Assembly: GCF_000685905.1 (NCBI RefSeq)
Contig: NZ_JMKZ01000002.1
Span: forward strand, 155,281 to 219,280
DNA length: 64,000 nucleotides
Direction: 5' to 3'
Source: Mycoplasmoides pirum ATCC 25960
GTDB taxonomy: Bacteria; Bacillota_I; Bacilli_A; Mycoplasmatales; Mycoplasmoidaceae
Position 1 is the first letter of the stretch. The number at the start of each line of letters is the position of its first letter. Of this stretch, positions 33,196 through 46,721 are shown piece after piece. Position numbers and translations under genes: made by a program. The notes below the pieces were generated by a model that was not told the origin of the DNA, made no database searches, and saw only the letters and a program-made list of their open reading frames with translations.

Positions 33196-34932
33196 TTATT
33201 TAACTAAATGAATTTCGCCACCCAATATTGTTCCAATTATTTTTATATTTTTTATTTTGTTTTTATTAGTTTTATTTATTTCATTTTCTAGTATTGTAAA
33301 ATCCGCAAATTTATTTAAATCTATTGATCCTATATTTTTTTCTTGGTTTATTAGTTTTGCAGCATTTATAGTAACTGCTTTAATTGCATCATTAACATCA
33401 ATAATTTGTTCAAATCCATAAACGTTATTATTATATGATTTGCGATTAACAGCTACTCATATTGCAAATAGTGGATCCGCAGGGGTTACAGGATCATCAG
33501 AATGAAATGCAAAAGTAACATCATTAATTAATGCTGATTTAGTTGGGTTCATTTCATGAATTAATACTGGACCTATAGTATATTTTGCATGTGCATCACC
33601 TCAATAATAGATATGATTAACAAAAAAATTGGAATAAATATTATTACTATGCATTCTAGCTAATTGATGATTTGTGACTAATTGATTATGTTCTATTGAA
33701 TGATGAAATTTATTTGAATTATTAGGATGTAGTTTTTCAATTAAATCAATAACTTTTTCTATAGCTCCACTGCCATTTGCATGAATGTGAGAAGGAATAT
33801 TAAAAAATTCAGCATCTTTAATAAATTTCATTAAATGTTCATCTGATAAATGCAAAGTGCCATTTTTATTTTCATTAGTTACATATTTTTGACCGGAAAT
33901 TAAATTTGCAGTAAAACCTTGAATTGATCCATCTAAAATAATTTTTTGCCCCCCAATTCAAACATAATCATTGTTATTTTCAATCATCATTTTTTCAATG
34001 TTTGATCAACCACCATAATTTTGAATACTACCAAATCAAATATCTAAATGTACTCTTGTTAAAAGTAAATTGTTTTTTTGATTTTCTAGATAAGCTTCAT
34101 ATGAAAAAATTGGATCTAAGGATGGAAAACCTAGTCCTTTATCTGCGATTGTGGTAATACCTCTTTGCTGTGAAATTTTAGAAACTAATTTTGTAGCTTC
34201 AACAAACATATTTAAATTTGAATCAAAACTCATTGCACCAGATTTTATTGCAAATGACATCGCTTCAGGTTCTGAAACTATTCCTGTTAATTCTTTGTTT
34301 GAATCCTTTTGTAAATTAATACTATTGAATAAAGGATTATTTTTATCTAAATTTAAATAACCAGATATTTCTAAAGCTTTTGTGTTTAAACTCATTACAT
34401 GACCAGATTGATGCAAAACACAAATTGGATTTTCAGTACTAATTTGATCTAATATTTTTCGATCTAATGTTTGATTATCATGCAATAGTGGATCGAAACC
34501 TCAAAAATTAATTCATTGATTAGGTTTAAGACTAAATTTATTAGCTTCAATATATCCTTTCATAACCTCAACTATTTCATTTATAGTTGTTAACCCTTTT
34601 AAAATTTTTTTATCTAAAACGTTTCGATCATAAAATCCTATATACAAGAAATTTAATAAATACAAACCAAGCATTTGCGGGTGCATATGAGGTTCAATAA
34701 AACCAGGATAAATGTAATTTTCTTTAAAAGATTTATCAATTTTAAATTTTAAATTTTGTGCAGTTAATTTCTTTTTTAATTCTGTTAAATTTCCATAACC
34801 TATAATTTTTTGTTTTTGAATAACTACCGCTTCAACACAATCATTTTGAGCATTCATTGTTATTATTTTTTTGGCAATTATTATTTTAATTTCTTCATTT
34901 TTTTTAATTTTTTTTAATAGTAATGTAATCAT
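33196..34932 (-). CDS. Amidohydrolase family 3 (YtcJ-like)
   Basis: 578-residue metal-dependent hydrolase. The HxH motif is in GFIEPHMHPQM near residue 78; further likely ligands lie in SHIHANGSGAIEKVIDL near 380, HHSIEHNQLV near 405, and FHSDDPVTPADPLF near 485. These fit the amidohydrolase_3 pattern. Substrate unknown; YtcJ-like enzymes act on N-substituted formamides or similar compounds. It lies 12 nt after an MFS permease gene in the same direction, so transporter and enzyme may handle one compound (inference). Confidence 0.8.
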
Positions 34933-34944
34933 ATTAATTCTTTC

Positions 34945-37113
34945 TTATTTGTGATTATTTTTATGTTCTAATTTAAAATTTCTATCTAATTCAATTTGAC
35001 TAATTAATAAGTTATTTAAATATGCAGATCTATTTTTGTAAAAAGTTTTAAATTTTTGAAAATCAATTTCTTCTTTATTTTTAGATAATTTAAATTCTTC
35101 TTGTAAATAATTAATTTTATTCATGTAAAAGTTCATTTTTTCAGTTTTTTCATTTCATTTCTTATCATGTAATTTTTTGTATTCAAGAATTTTTTTATTT
35201 ATTGAATAATTCAAATAATATTTTTGAATATTGCTTAATTTACTAGTATTTAATTTCGAAACTTTATCTAATAATTTTTTTAGTTTTTGTTCACTTAAAT
35301 ATTCATAATAATTGCTAATTTTAGGATCTATCTTAACAGATGATCAATAATTTAATTTTTTACTATATTTAGATATTTTTTCTTTTTCTTTATTAAGCAA
35401 ATGTATTAATTTTTCATTCTTTAAATTATTTTCAGTTTTGATAAGTTCGTTGTAAGTTGAATTTAATTTATTTTTTTCACTTTTAATTAATACTCGTTTT
35501 CAATAAAAACTTTCTCAAGGATTTTTATAAAAAATACCAATGATTTTTTTAGTAAATCACAATTGAAAACCATATTTTTTATTTAATCTTTTTTGAAAAA
35601 TAGTATTTTCATAATTTGCCAAACCATCAATTCCCATTTTATGCATAACACTTAATGATTTCAAAATCATCACAAAAGCTACTAACAAAGTTACGACACA
35701 TATAATCCAAACTACTGATCATAATCCTGATATTTGATGACCTAAAAAATTATGAACATTCAATCAAGAATCATTATTTGGACCTAAACCAGTTTTGCCA
35801 ACTATTGAACCGTTAATCAACAAAAATGAACCAAAACCTAAAAAATATGGAAAACTAACAATGCCTAAATGTTTTGTTTGTTCTTTTGAACCAAATAAAT
35901 AACCACACATATATTGTGAAGAAGAAGTGAAAACATAAATGCCTAATCCCGCACATAATCCTCATACATAAGGTAAAATATTTGGCGCAAGAGGTGCAAA
36001 TAACATTGATAAAGCTGCAATTAATTGCAACAACATTCCTAATGAAAAAGATTTTTGAATGCCAATTTTATCATTTAAGTAACCACCGAAAAAATTGCCA
36101 AATAAACAACCTACACCATATAAAATTGTCATTGTAGTTAAAACGTTTAAAGAATTGATCCTATTAAGTCCATTATTTAATTCTAGTAAACCATTTGTAA
36201 CAGTTTGTTGCGCCTGAGTAATAATAGTTCCTATGCTTGCAGTTAAAAAGAAAAAACCTATTACAAAAAATTTATATCATATAGATTTTGCAGCTCTTAT
36301 AGGAGTCACTGAATCTATAGATACTTTATTTGTGTTCGCCGCATCATTATTAACAATAACAACATCTTTATATTCATAAATAGGAATTGGATTTTTTACT
36401 ATAACAAAGCACACTATAGATCCTGCAATTAATGAAATAAAACCAAATAACAAAAAAATAGCATAAGGAGTATTCAAAAATTGGTTACTCAATAATTCTT
36501 TAACAACCGGTGTTATTCAAATATTGCCAACAGCTCCTCCCATAAAAATTATTCCTAATGTAATTCCTTTTTTTGATTGTGGAAATCACTTGGAAACTAA
36601 ATAATTTATACCTAGAGTCGAGAATATGATTGTCCCTATTTGTGTTGCCATGGATAATACAAGTAAAATTATTAATGTTATTGATATTGTACTTGTACTA
36701 TTATCTAGTCCATTATTAGTTATCACTGATCCTAAACCAAAAAGCATAAAACCAATACTTGAAATACTTACTCCAAGAATCATAATTCATTTTGAATATT
36801 TACTTTTATTAATTCAATTTGCCAAAAAAGGTGAAACTAATGCTGCAACAATCATCCCTACAGAAATTATTAAATTTGCTAAAAAAGCACTATTATCAAT
36901 TCACTTAATAAATAATATGGATGATAAAGTTGGCAAAAGATTTTGAACTATTGCGTATGGCAGCATTTGTAATAAAAAACCACCAATAATAATCAACGAA
37001 AGTCACAACTTTCGTTTTTTTATAGATTGTTTAGACAAAACTATTTGTTCACTTGATGATATTCTTGAAGGATCAAAAAATATTTTTTGTCCTATTTTTT
37101 CTTCGTAATTCAT
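34945..37113 (-). CDS. MFS transporter with long cytoplasmic coiled-coil tail
   Basis: 722 residues. Residues about 30-500 hold roughly 12 TM helices of the major facilitator superfamily (loop motif ANWINKSKYSKWIMI after TM2; GCLFGNFFGGYLNDKIG after TM8). After the last TM (IICVVTLLVAFVMIL) comes a 220-residue Lys/Asn/Leu-rich tail with heptad-like spacing, which is unusual for an MFS protein. OxlT or hexose-phosphate permeases are the closest type I can suggest. Start ATG 37113. Confidence 0.75.
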
Positions 37114-37209
37114 AACTTTTACTTAATTTAAGAAATTTAAAAAATTTAATTATTTAACTCAATATAAATTAATTGTAATCCTTAAATTAAATTTTAGTTA
37201 AAATTAATA

Positions 37210-38961
37210 CTATTTTTTTATTGAAATAAAAACATCATCTAATAAATTAGTATCAGTTATTTCGCTAGGTGTTTCCATCATTAAGTCAATACCTTGGGCG
37301 TTTTTAGGAAAAGCGATTACATCTCTAATACTATCGCTTTTTGTTATTATCATCATAATCCTATCTAAACCTAATCCCATTCCACCATGATATGGAGCTC
37401 CATATTGATATGCATTTAATAGAAAACCAAATTTTTTTTCTATTTCTTCATCTGAAAGATTCAAAGATTTCATTATTTTTTGTTGATCAACTGGATTATG
37501 AATTCTAATTGCGCCACTACCTAACTCAAATCCATTAAGAACCAAATCATAAGAAGATGCCATCAAATTGGCTTTATTTTTTTCATTCAAATTATCTATT
37601 TTATCTTTTGGAGCAGTAAATAAATTGTGTGCAGATTCATAAGAATTTGTTTTATCATTTCATTCATACAATGGTCAATCAACTATTCATAAAAATGCAT
37701 ACTCATCTGGATTAGCTAATTTATATAAATCATTTAAAGTATTTCTGATTGCTCCAAGCGATTTTTGAACTACACTTAATTTTGAATGACCTACAAAAAA
37801 TAATGTTCCTTTATGATTAAGTTTTGTAATGTTTTTAATAAAATCAAAATTAAAAAATTTGGATATTGAACCACTTAAAATATTTTCGTTCTCATAAGTT
37901 AATCATGCCAATCCGTTCGCAAAATTATCTTTTGCTATTTTTTCTAAATTTTTAATCTCTTTTGAATCAACCATTATATTTGGTAAATGAATTAAATTTA
38001 TAAAACCGTTTTGTTCTACTATTGATTTAAAAACATTAAAATTAGAATTTTTAAAATGTGATGTTACATCTTGTAATCTTAAATCAAATCTAATATCAGG
38101 TTTATCAGAACCATAATTTTTCATTGCATCCAAATACGTCATTTTTAAAAAAGGTGTACTTAATTTAATATTTAATGTTTTTTCAAAAGCATAAACAAAC
38201 ATTTTTTCAATTAAATCCTGAATCATATTTTCATTAACAAACGACATTTCTAAATCAATTTGTGTATGTTCGGGTTGTCGATCTTTTCTACCATCCTCAT
38301 CACGAAAACATCTTGCAATTTGAAAATATTTTTCAAACCCTGAAATCATTAATAATTGTTTATATATTTGCGGTGATTGAGGTAAAGCATAAAATTTATT
38401 TTTACCCAATCTAGTTGGAACAATATAATCTCTTGCACCTTCCGGTGTTTGTTTTGTAAAATTGGGCGTTTCTATTTCTATAAATTCTTGACTATCTAAA
38501 AAATTTCGTATATTTTGCAAAAATTTAAATCTTAATTTTAATTTTTCTTGCATTATAGGTCTTCTCAAATCTAAATATCTATATTGCAAGCGAATATCTT
38601 CTAATGCATCTGTTTTATCTTCAATTATTAAAGGAGTAACTTTTGATTCAGAAATGATTTCAAAATTTTTAATTTTAATTTCGTATTCGCCTAGATAAAC
38701 ATCTTTATTAGGATTACTACGTTTTTGAAATATTCCTTCAAAAATAACAACTGATTCTCTAGTTAATTTAATCAATTTATCGAATGTTTCTGAATTACTT
38801 TCATCAACAATTTGAATTGTTCCAGTACAATCTCATAAGTTAATAAAACACAAATTACCAAGTTTTCTAATTTTTTTAACTCATCCCGCAACACAAACTA
38901 TTTGATTTATTAAATTTAAATCAACAAGATTTTTAATTTGAATTCGATTTTGAATTTTCAT
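37210..38961 (-). CDS. aspS: Aspartyl-tRNA synthetase
   Basis: Class IIb synthetase, bacterial long form with the insertion between motifs 2 and 3. Motif 2 is ARCFRDEDGRKDRQPEHTQID near residue 215; motif 3 is GMGLGLDRIMM near 525. 583 residues with several TGA-Trp, true stop TAG 37212-37210. Its ATG 38961 lies inside the 3' end of hisS (29-nt overlap), the usual hisS-aspS pairing. Confidence 0.96.
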
Positions 38962-40222
38962 TATTTAATTTGTCCGTTCATCATTTAAGAAGATTATCTT
39001 GTTTTAATAATTCTTGTTTTTTATTAAACAAATCTTTAATTTGAATTTCCTTATTTTGATTTTCTTTTAAACCTATAATTCCTAAAAATCTATAATTTAT
39101 TCTTTCTGCTAATTTAATTGCTTTTTTTATATCTTTTATTTTCGAAAAATAAATTAAGGGGCAGCCATTATTTTTTAAAATTTGACTATATTTTAATATT
39201 TCATTTTCAGGAACATTATCTAATCCAATAAGAACTATTTTGTTGCTTAAATTCATGCTAATTTGTTCTAATATTTGATCATTTAACATATTAGCACACC
39301 GATTAACACCGACTGCTAATCCTATAGCTTTCAAATCAATTCCTGTTAATTCTTCAACCAATTTATCGTACTGACCACCGCCAATAATGGTAATATCATT
39401 TTTTATATCGACAAATTCAAAAACTATATCTGTATAATAATCCAATCCTCTAACAAGATTGTCTGTAACTTTATAATTAATATTTAATAAATCTAACAAT
39501 TTTAATGTTTCTTCAAATGATGCCTTTTCTTGACTTGATAAAAAATTATTAATTTTTGGCGCATTAATAACACAAGGTAATTTGCTATCAATTTTGTCAT
39601 CTAAAATACGCAAAGGATTTGTGTCAATTCTTTCTTTTGATAATTCTGTTAATTCATGAACATAATCTTTAAAATAATTTTGCAAAGCTTTAATTCATTT
39701 AGTTCTAGTAGCAAAAGAGCCAATAAAATTTATTTTCAACTCTGTCTGATTTGCTAAATTTAATTTTTTAATAATTTCATTGCCATAACTAATTACATCA
39801 ACAACATCATATTTAGAATTAGTGCCCACAATTTCAACATCAAATTGTTGGAATTCACGTTGTCTTTTATCTTGAGGTCTTTCATATCTAAACATAGAAC
39901 CATACATAAAAATTTTTAATGGTAATGGTTCTGTTTTTAATAATTTATTTTCACCTAAACATCTTATTAATGAAGCTGTGCCTTCTGGGCGCAAAGCAAT
40001 AGAACGATTTCCTCGATCTTTAAACTCATATAATTCTTTTTTAACAATATCTGAATTTTCATTGTTTCGTTTAAATAATTCTGAATGTTCAAAAGTGGGT
40101 ATAATAATTTCTTCAAAACCATAGTTTTTTGCCAAATTTTTACAAGTGTCAATGACAAAATTGTATTGATTCAATTCTTTTTTAAATAAATCTTTTGTTC
40201 CTCTAGGTCTATTAATTTGCAT
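38933..40222 (-). CDS. hisS: Histidyl-tRNA synthetase
   Basis: Class IIa synthetase. Starts MQINRPRGTKDLF; motif 2 region MFRYERPQDKRQREFQQFDVE near residue 110; the histidine-specific LVRGLDYYTDIVFEF near residue 255. Two consecutive TGA at 38983-38978 are read WW, and the end is then TAA 38935-38933, giving 429 residues. It overlaps aspS by 29 nt. Confidence 0.95.
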
Positions 40223-40316
40223 ATTTATAAAAATCTTTTGTATTTTGTGTTATATTTCTTAAATATAATAAAATATTTTATATTTATAATTTAAAAAAAT
40301 AGTTCTTAAATAAATT

Positions 40317-41141
40317 ATGATAGATTTTAAATTACAAACTAGTGCAATAAGTTTATTTGAATCACATATACCCAATGATCAAAATAAAATAAAAAATATT
40401 AAATTACTACAAAATTCATCAACTAATATTTCTTTTTTGATAACTAATAATAAAAATCAAAAATTTCAAGTTAGATTAGGCAACACCAAAATTGATAGAC
40501 ATAATGAATCTTTGATATTAAATTGTTTAAAAGATTATGCTGGTTTTATATATTACAATCCCAAAAATGGAAATGCAATTAAAACATGATTTGAAGGTAA
40601 TAATCCATCAATTAAAATATGTAGAACTCCATTGTTTATCCAAGCTTTTTCTAAAGAATTAAAAGCAATTCATAAAATTCCTATAGACAAACAAATATTT
40701 AATAGAGATTATTTTGTATTTGAAAAAATAAGTGATTTTAATGGTTTAAAAAATCAATTAAAAAAATATCATGAAATAATCCTTAAGTACAAGAAAATGC
40801 CTCAAGTTATATCTCACAATGATTTAAGACCTGCCAATTTGGTTTGAAGCAACAAAAAAGTTAAATTTATTGATTTTGAATGAGCAACTTTAAATAATGA
40901 ATATTGGGATCTATGTAATTTCTTAAGAGAAATTGAATATCCAATAAATAAATTGAAATCTTTATTAAAAAAATATTTTTCAAATTTAGATTATGAAGTT
41001 GTTAAAGAATTTTTATTTGCTTGTACTTTTTTTGCATATCAATGAACATTTTTTGCAGAACAAACTAAAGAAATTATCACATATAGAAAAAACGCAAAAA
41101 GATTAATGACTGAATACTTTCAATTAATTCAAAAAAAGTAA
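40317..41141 (+). CDS. LicA-like choline/aminoglycoside kinase
   Basis: 274-residue protein-kinase-like enzyme. The catalytic loop is ISHNDLRPANLVW near residue 165 (HxDxxxxN) and the metal Asp is in VKFIDFEWATL near 185, matching choline kinases. Choline kinase feeds phosphocholine to mycoplasma glycolipids or sugar modification; the sugar target here is unknown. TGA is Trp. The 3' end overlaps convergent mtn by 18 nt. Confidence 0.75.
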
Positions 41142-41867
41142 TTTAATAAATTTACGAAATTCTTTGGAATATTTTTTTATTATTTTTTTATATTCAGCAT
41201 CATTATTAGGTGATAAAACATAATCAGATCCAAATTTAACTGAAATAATTGGAATTTTATATAAAAAAGCAGTGTGCATTATACTAGCTAATTCCATATC
41301 TATAACTTTTATTCCAGATTTCACTAAATTCAAAAATTTAATATTTTTTTTAGTAATAAACTTATCACCTGATGCAATATTTGCTTCATAAAATTTTATT
41401 TTGTTTTTCAATAAAACGTTTTTAATGTTTTCTAATAAAAACATGTTTGTTTGAAAAGAAGATGGAGTATTTGGTAATTGATTGTTTTCGTAATTAAATA
41501 TTGTTAAATCAACATCATAATATTTAGAATAATTAATCAATATGGGTGATAATAATTTAATAGATTTATCAATAACCCCCACAACTCCAATATTAATTAA
41601 AATATCTATCTTATATTTAACAATTAAATGAGTGCTAGCTATTGAAGCGTTTGTTTTTCCAACACTAGAAATAAAAATATATATTTTGTTAGTTTTATGA
41701 TTTAATAAATTAATTTCTTTTGATAATTCAAAATAAAATAATTTTCTTTTCACTTCATTTAAAATTATTTTTGATCTACTAAATTTAGATAAGAAATCAA
41801 TAAGAGATTTTGCTTCTTCTTCAAGTGCAAAAATAAATCCAAAATTATAAATTTGTTTCTCAATCAT
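41124..41867 (-). CDS. mtnN: MTA/SAH nucleosidase
   Basis: 5'-methylthioadenosine/S-adenosylhomocysteine nucleosidase, cleaving SAM by-products. Signatures: EEEAKSL near residue 16, SSVGKTNASIASTHLIVKY near 70, ASGDKFI near 170, VIDMELASI near 190, and GSDYVLS near 215. 247 residues. Its start overlaps the DEAD-box gene end by 23 nt. Confidence 0.85.
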   Translation of the reverse strand: MIEKQIYNFGFIFALEEEAKSLIDFLSKFSRSKIILNEVKRKLFYFELSKEINLLNHKTNKIYIFISSVGKTNASIASTHLIVKYKIDILINIGVVGVIDKSIKLLSPILINYSKYYDVDLTIFNYENNQLPNTPSSFQTNMFLLENIKNVLLKNKIKFYEANIASGDKFITKKNIKFLNLVKSGIKVIDMELASIMHTAFLYKIPIISVKFGSDYVLSPNNDAEYKKIIKKYSKEFRKFIKLLFLN

Positions 41868-43206
41868 TGTCTTTTTTATTTAGCTTTTCTTCAGCAGTTC
41901 TTAATTTGCTTTTATTGCGAGAACTAACTGTTGCTCTTTCACTCATAGCTTTACTTGAATAAACATTTTTAGAATAAAAATTATTTTTTTTATTTTTTGA
42001 ATTGTGTTTATTTCTAGCTTGTATTGCATAAGAAGGATGAGAATTCAAAATTTCTTTTGTAATATTTTTTGGTAAATTTACATCTTTAAAATTAAATTTC
42101 AAAATTTCAATTTGATCTTGCAATTCTTTTAAAATTGAATTTGTGTTTTCTATTTCCAAAAATGATGAAAATGTAACACATTCACCTTTTTGATTAGCTC
42201 TTCCAGTTCTTCCCATTCGATGAATATATGTATCAACATTTGTAGGAACATCAAAATTTATAACCAACCCAACATTATCTACATGAATTCCGCGAGCAGC
42301 TAAATCTGTCCCTATCAAAACATTACAAATGCCATTTTTAAAATCATTAATAATTTTAGATCTAACATATTGTGGTTTATCACCATGAATAGATTTTGCT
42401 CTAATTCCAGATTCATTTAAAAAATAGGAAATAAAATTAGCGCGAGTTTTTTTATTACAAAAAACCATTATAGATTTATTTAAATTTTTGGTTATAAGAA
42501 ATAAAAGTAATTGTAATTTTTCTTGATTATTAACATAATACAATTTTTGATAAATTATATTAGGAATTTTTACCTTTAAGTCAGCATCAATAAAACTAGG
42601 ATCTTTTACTAATTGATAAACTAATTCTTGAATTTTTTTTGGAATTGTTGCTGAAAAAAAAGAAATTTGTGAATCTGTTGGCATTTTTTTATAGATAAAA
42701 CTTATATCTTTGTAAAATCCCATATCCAACATCATATCAACTTCATCAAGAATGAAATGTTGAATATTCGAACAATCAAATTTATCCTGTTCTATCAAAT
42801 CTTTTAATCGTCCTGGTGTTGCAACTACAACATCAACACCTTCATTTAATTTATTAATTTGATATTTTTCTTTTACTCCACCTATTACTAAACAACTTTT
42901 TAAATTAGTTTTTTTAGATAATCATTGAAATGTTTTGTCTATTTGATCAGATAATTCTCTTGTGGGACTTAAAATAATAACTCGTGGTTTATTTTCGTGA
43001 TTATTTTTAATATGTTCTAAAGTAGGCAAAATAAAAGCAACTGTTTTGCCTGAGCCTGTTGGAGCTTTAACAACAACATTCTTTTTTTTTAAAATTTCAG
43101 GTATTGCTTCAATTTGAACAATAGATGGAAAAATAATTTTATTTTTTTGTAATTCCGAAATAAAAGTATCACTAATTCCTAATTCTTTAAATGTGATATT
43201 TTTCAT
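41845..43206 (-). CDS. DEAD-box RNA helicase (DEVD variant)
   Basis: 453-residue helicase core for RNA remodelling in decay or ribosome assembly. Motifs in order: Q-motif FPSIVQIEAIP near residue 27, Walker A APTGSGKT near 53, SPTRELSDQ near 80, VATPGR near 130, LDEVDMMLDMG near 155 (DEVD instead of DEAD), SAT near 185, and HRMGRTGRA near 320. A Lys/Asn/Ser-rich basic tail follows. The TGA at 41862 is Trp, so the stop is TAA 41847-41845. Confidence 0.93.
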
Positions 43207-43264
43207 AAATAACCTAATAGATTTAATGTTAAAAAATTATAGCATTTCATAAATTAATATTTAT

Positions 43265-43837
43265 TTAATACTTTTTAGAATAACATTTTCTTCACAAAAA
43301 ATAACATGTTGATAAAGAATTTAATTTGATTGTATTTTCATTAAATATAATTTTTTCAAGTTCTTTTTCATTCATTCATTTGTTTTCAGCTAAACTTTCA
43401 AAATAAGAACCATCTGTTAATGGTTCAACCTGTTTTAATCCAGTAACATCAAAAATCATATGATAAATTTGTTCATTCATTTGCGTGGTTGCAACCATTT
43501 TACTTGAAGCAATTAAATTCTTTTTAGATAACAAAATGCCGCCTTCTTCATAAACTTCTCTAATTGCACATGTTATTGGATTTTCATTATTTTCAAAAGA
43601 TCCTGTGATTGGACAAGCATACATATCGTATTCATGTTTTTTTTCAGCAATTTGTGGCATAATTTGAAAATGTACTAAAAATTCAGTTAATTGTTTTTTA
43701 ATTGAATTTTTTCTAAAACACAATACAGCAATACTATTTACACCTTTGCGTTGAGCATAATAAAAATTCGAATGACTTTTGTATAAATCTAAATAAGGAG
43801 TATGCAACAAAAGTTTAGATTTATTATTTTTTGACAT
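43265..43837 (-). CDS. NUDIX hydrolase
   Basis: 190-residue hydrolase of nucleoside-diphosphate-linked compounds. The full Nudix box [22 protein letters not shown] (G-x5-E-x7-R-E-x2-E-E-x-G) is near residue 80. Which substrate it cleaves cannot be told. ATG 43837 overlaps the uvrA stop by 14 nt. Two TGA-Trp near the C-terminus. Confidence 0.9.
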
Positions 43838-46706
43838 TATTTTTGTTTAATCTTTCTTCGTAACGTTGTAAATGTTTTTTTAAATATTTTGCTGTATATG
43901 AATTGCTAGATTTGGAAGCTATTATTTCTTTTGGTGAACCTTGAACAATAATTTGTCCACCTTGATCGCCGCCATCTGGACCTAAATCTATAATATGATC
44001 AGCCACTTGAATTAAATCTAAATTATGTTCTATAACAATAACTGTATCTCCGTTATCAACAATTCTATTTAAAACATTTATCAATTTTTTAATATCATGT
44101 GAATGCAATCCAGTAGTTGGTTCATCTAACACATATAATGTTTTTCCATTAGATTTTCTTTGTAAATATTTAGCTAGTTTAATACGTTGAGCTTCGCCGC
44201 CAGAAAGTGAAACTGCATTAGCACCCAATTCAATATAATCTAAGCCAACATCATACATTAATTGTAATTTACGATGAATATTTGGATAATTTTTAAAAAA
44301 CTCTAATGCCTCAATTACAGTCATTTTTAAAACATCATAAATTGATTTACCTTTGTATTTGATATCAAGAGTAGCTTCATTGTATTTTTTTCCTTGACAT
44401 TCTTCACATTTCACATATACATCAGGTAAAAAATGCATTTCAATTTTAATTAATCCATCTCCTGAACAACGTTCACATCTACCACCTTTAACATTAAATG
44501 AAAAACGACTACGATCATATCCGCGCGCTTTTGCTTCAGGTAACATTGCAAAAACATCTCTAATATCATCAAAAACAGAAATATAAGTTGCGGGGTTAGA
44601 ACGTGGAGTTCTACCAATTGGATCTTGTGACACAACAATTAATTTATCTATTACATGTGCCCCTTTAATAAGTTCAAATGGAGCGGGATTTACAAATTTT
44701 TTAAAAACTTGCTTTTCAATTCCTTTAACTAAAGTTTGATTAACTAAAGTTGATTTTCCGCTACCTGAAACACCTGTTACAGCTATAAATTTATTTAAAG
44801 GAAAAACAACATCTATATTTTTTAAATTATTACCTTTTGCGCCCTTTATTGTTATTTTGTTATTTGTAGATGATCTTGTTTTTTTGGGTATAGGAATGTA
44901 TTCTTTTCCACTTAAATATAAACCCGTAATAGAATTTTTATTTTTGCAAACTTCTTCAGGCGTTCCTTGTGCCATAACTTTCCCACCATGAACACCAGCA
45001 CCAGGACCAATATCAATTAAATAATCTGCTGCCATCATTGTATCTTCATCATGTTCAACAACAATTAAAGTATTTCCTAAATCACGCATAGTTTTCAATG
45101 TGTCTAGCAAACGATCATTATCTTTTTGATGTAAACCTATTGATGGTTCATCTAAAACATACAAAACTCCTGTTAGTTTAGAACCAATTTGAGTGGCTAA
45201 TCTAATTCGTTGACTTTCACCACCTGATAAAGTTGATGCACTTCTAGATAAAGATAAATATTCTAATCCAACATTTTGCAAAAATGAAAGACGATCGATA
45301 ATATCTTTTAAAGCTAATTTAGCAATTCGCATTTCTTCATCAGTAAAATTTAAATTTAATAAAAAATTAATTGCTTGACCAATTGAAAAACTTGTAAATT
45401 CAATAATATCTATTTTGTTGATTTTTACACATAAAGCTTCATTAGATAATCTTTTGCCTTTGCAAGTTTTGCAAATTGTTTCTGACAAATATTTTGAATA
45501 ATATTCACGCGCTAATTCATTACTTGTTTCTAAGTGACGTCTTTTGATTAATTCAGCTATTCCTTCCACATGTTCAAATTTTTCACGAATATTGCCTGAT
45601 GATGAAACAGTTCTAATTGCAATAGGTTCATCAGACCCATTTAAAATATATTTAATTTGTTTATTAGTTAATGAAGAAATTGGTTTATTAATAGGAATAT
45701 CGTAGAATTTCAACATTTCACGAAAAACTTGTCAATCTAATGAAGTTGTATTTACAGTATTTTTAAAAAAGTCAATGCCGCCGTCTGCAATTGATAATGA
45801 TGGGTCAGGCATTAAACGTTCTGGATCTGGTTCATAAGTAAAACCTAAACCTTTACAATAGTTACATGCACCTATTGGTGAATTAAATGAAAATAATCTT
45901 GGTTCTAATTCAGGCATGCTAAAACCACATTTATCGCATAAATGATTTTGATTAAAATATTCTATTTTGTCATCATATAAAACATTTAATTGACCTTGAC
46001 TTAAATTTAAAGCTATTTCAATCGAATCAGTTAACCGATTTTTAGTTTGATTATCATAATTTAAAACAATTCTATCAACAATTACATCAATTGAATGCTT
46101 AATATTTTTATCAAGAGTAATAGATTCATCTAAAGAATAAATATTTTTATCTACATAAACTCTTAAAAAACCTTTTTGTTTTAATTTCTCAAATTCATTT
46201 TTGAAAGTGCCTTTTTGTTCTTTAATAATTGGCGCTAAAATTTGCAATTTAGTTTCTGCTGGTAAACTAAATATTTTATCTAGAATTTGTTTGATAGTTT
46301 GGATTTTAATTAAACCATGTCCATTAGGACAATATGGTTTGCCTAAACGTGCTCATAATACTCTTAAATAATCATATATTTCAGTAACAGTTCCCACAGT
46401 TGAACGAGGATTGTGAGAAGTGGATTTTTGATCTATAGAAATAGAAGGAGATAAACCATCAATTGAATCTACATCTGGTTTTTCATTTCCACCTAAAAAC
46501 ATTCTAGCATAAGAAGAAAGAGATTCTAAATAGCGTCTTTGGCCTTCTGCATAAATAGTGTCAAAAGCTAAAGAAGATTTACCTGAACCTGATAAACCTG
46601 TAATTACAACAAATTTGTTTTTTGGAATATCTATATCAATATTTTTTAAATTATTTTCTCTAGCTCCACGAACAACAATATAGTCATTTTTTAAATTTTT
46701 TTTCAT
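43824..46706 (-). CDS. uvrA: Excinuclease ABC subunit A
   Basis: Damage-recognition ATPase of nucleotide excision repair; 960 residues. First Walker [11 protein letters not shown] near residue 38, zinc module [10 protein letters not shown]...CNYCKGLG near 260, first signature [34 protein letters not shown] near 490, second Walker [10 protein letters not shown] near 645, zinc finger CERCSGDG...CEECQGKK near 740, and second signature [15 protein letters not shown] near 830. The region near residue 120 has CPNGHGLI where other UvrA proteins have a CxxC pair. Transcribed between the 859-residue protein gene and the NUDIX gene. Confidence 0.97.
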
Positions 46707-46721
46707 AAATAGTTCTTAAAT

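Noticed and set aside
41860..41867. Helicase stop at 41860
   Set aside because: The codon is TGA, read as Trp; the gene continues to TAA at 41847-41845.
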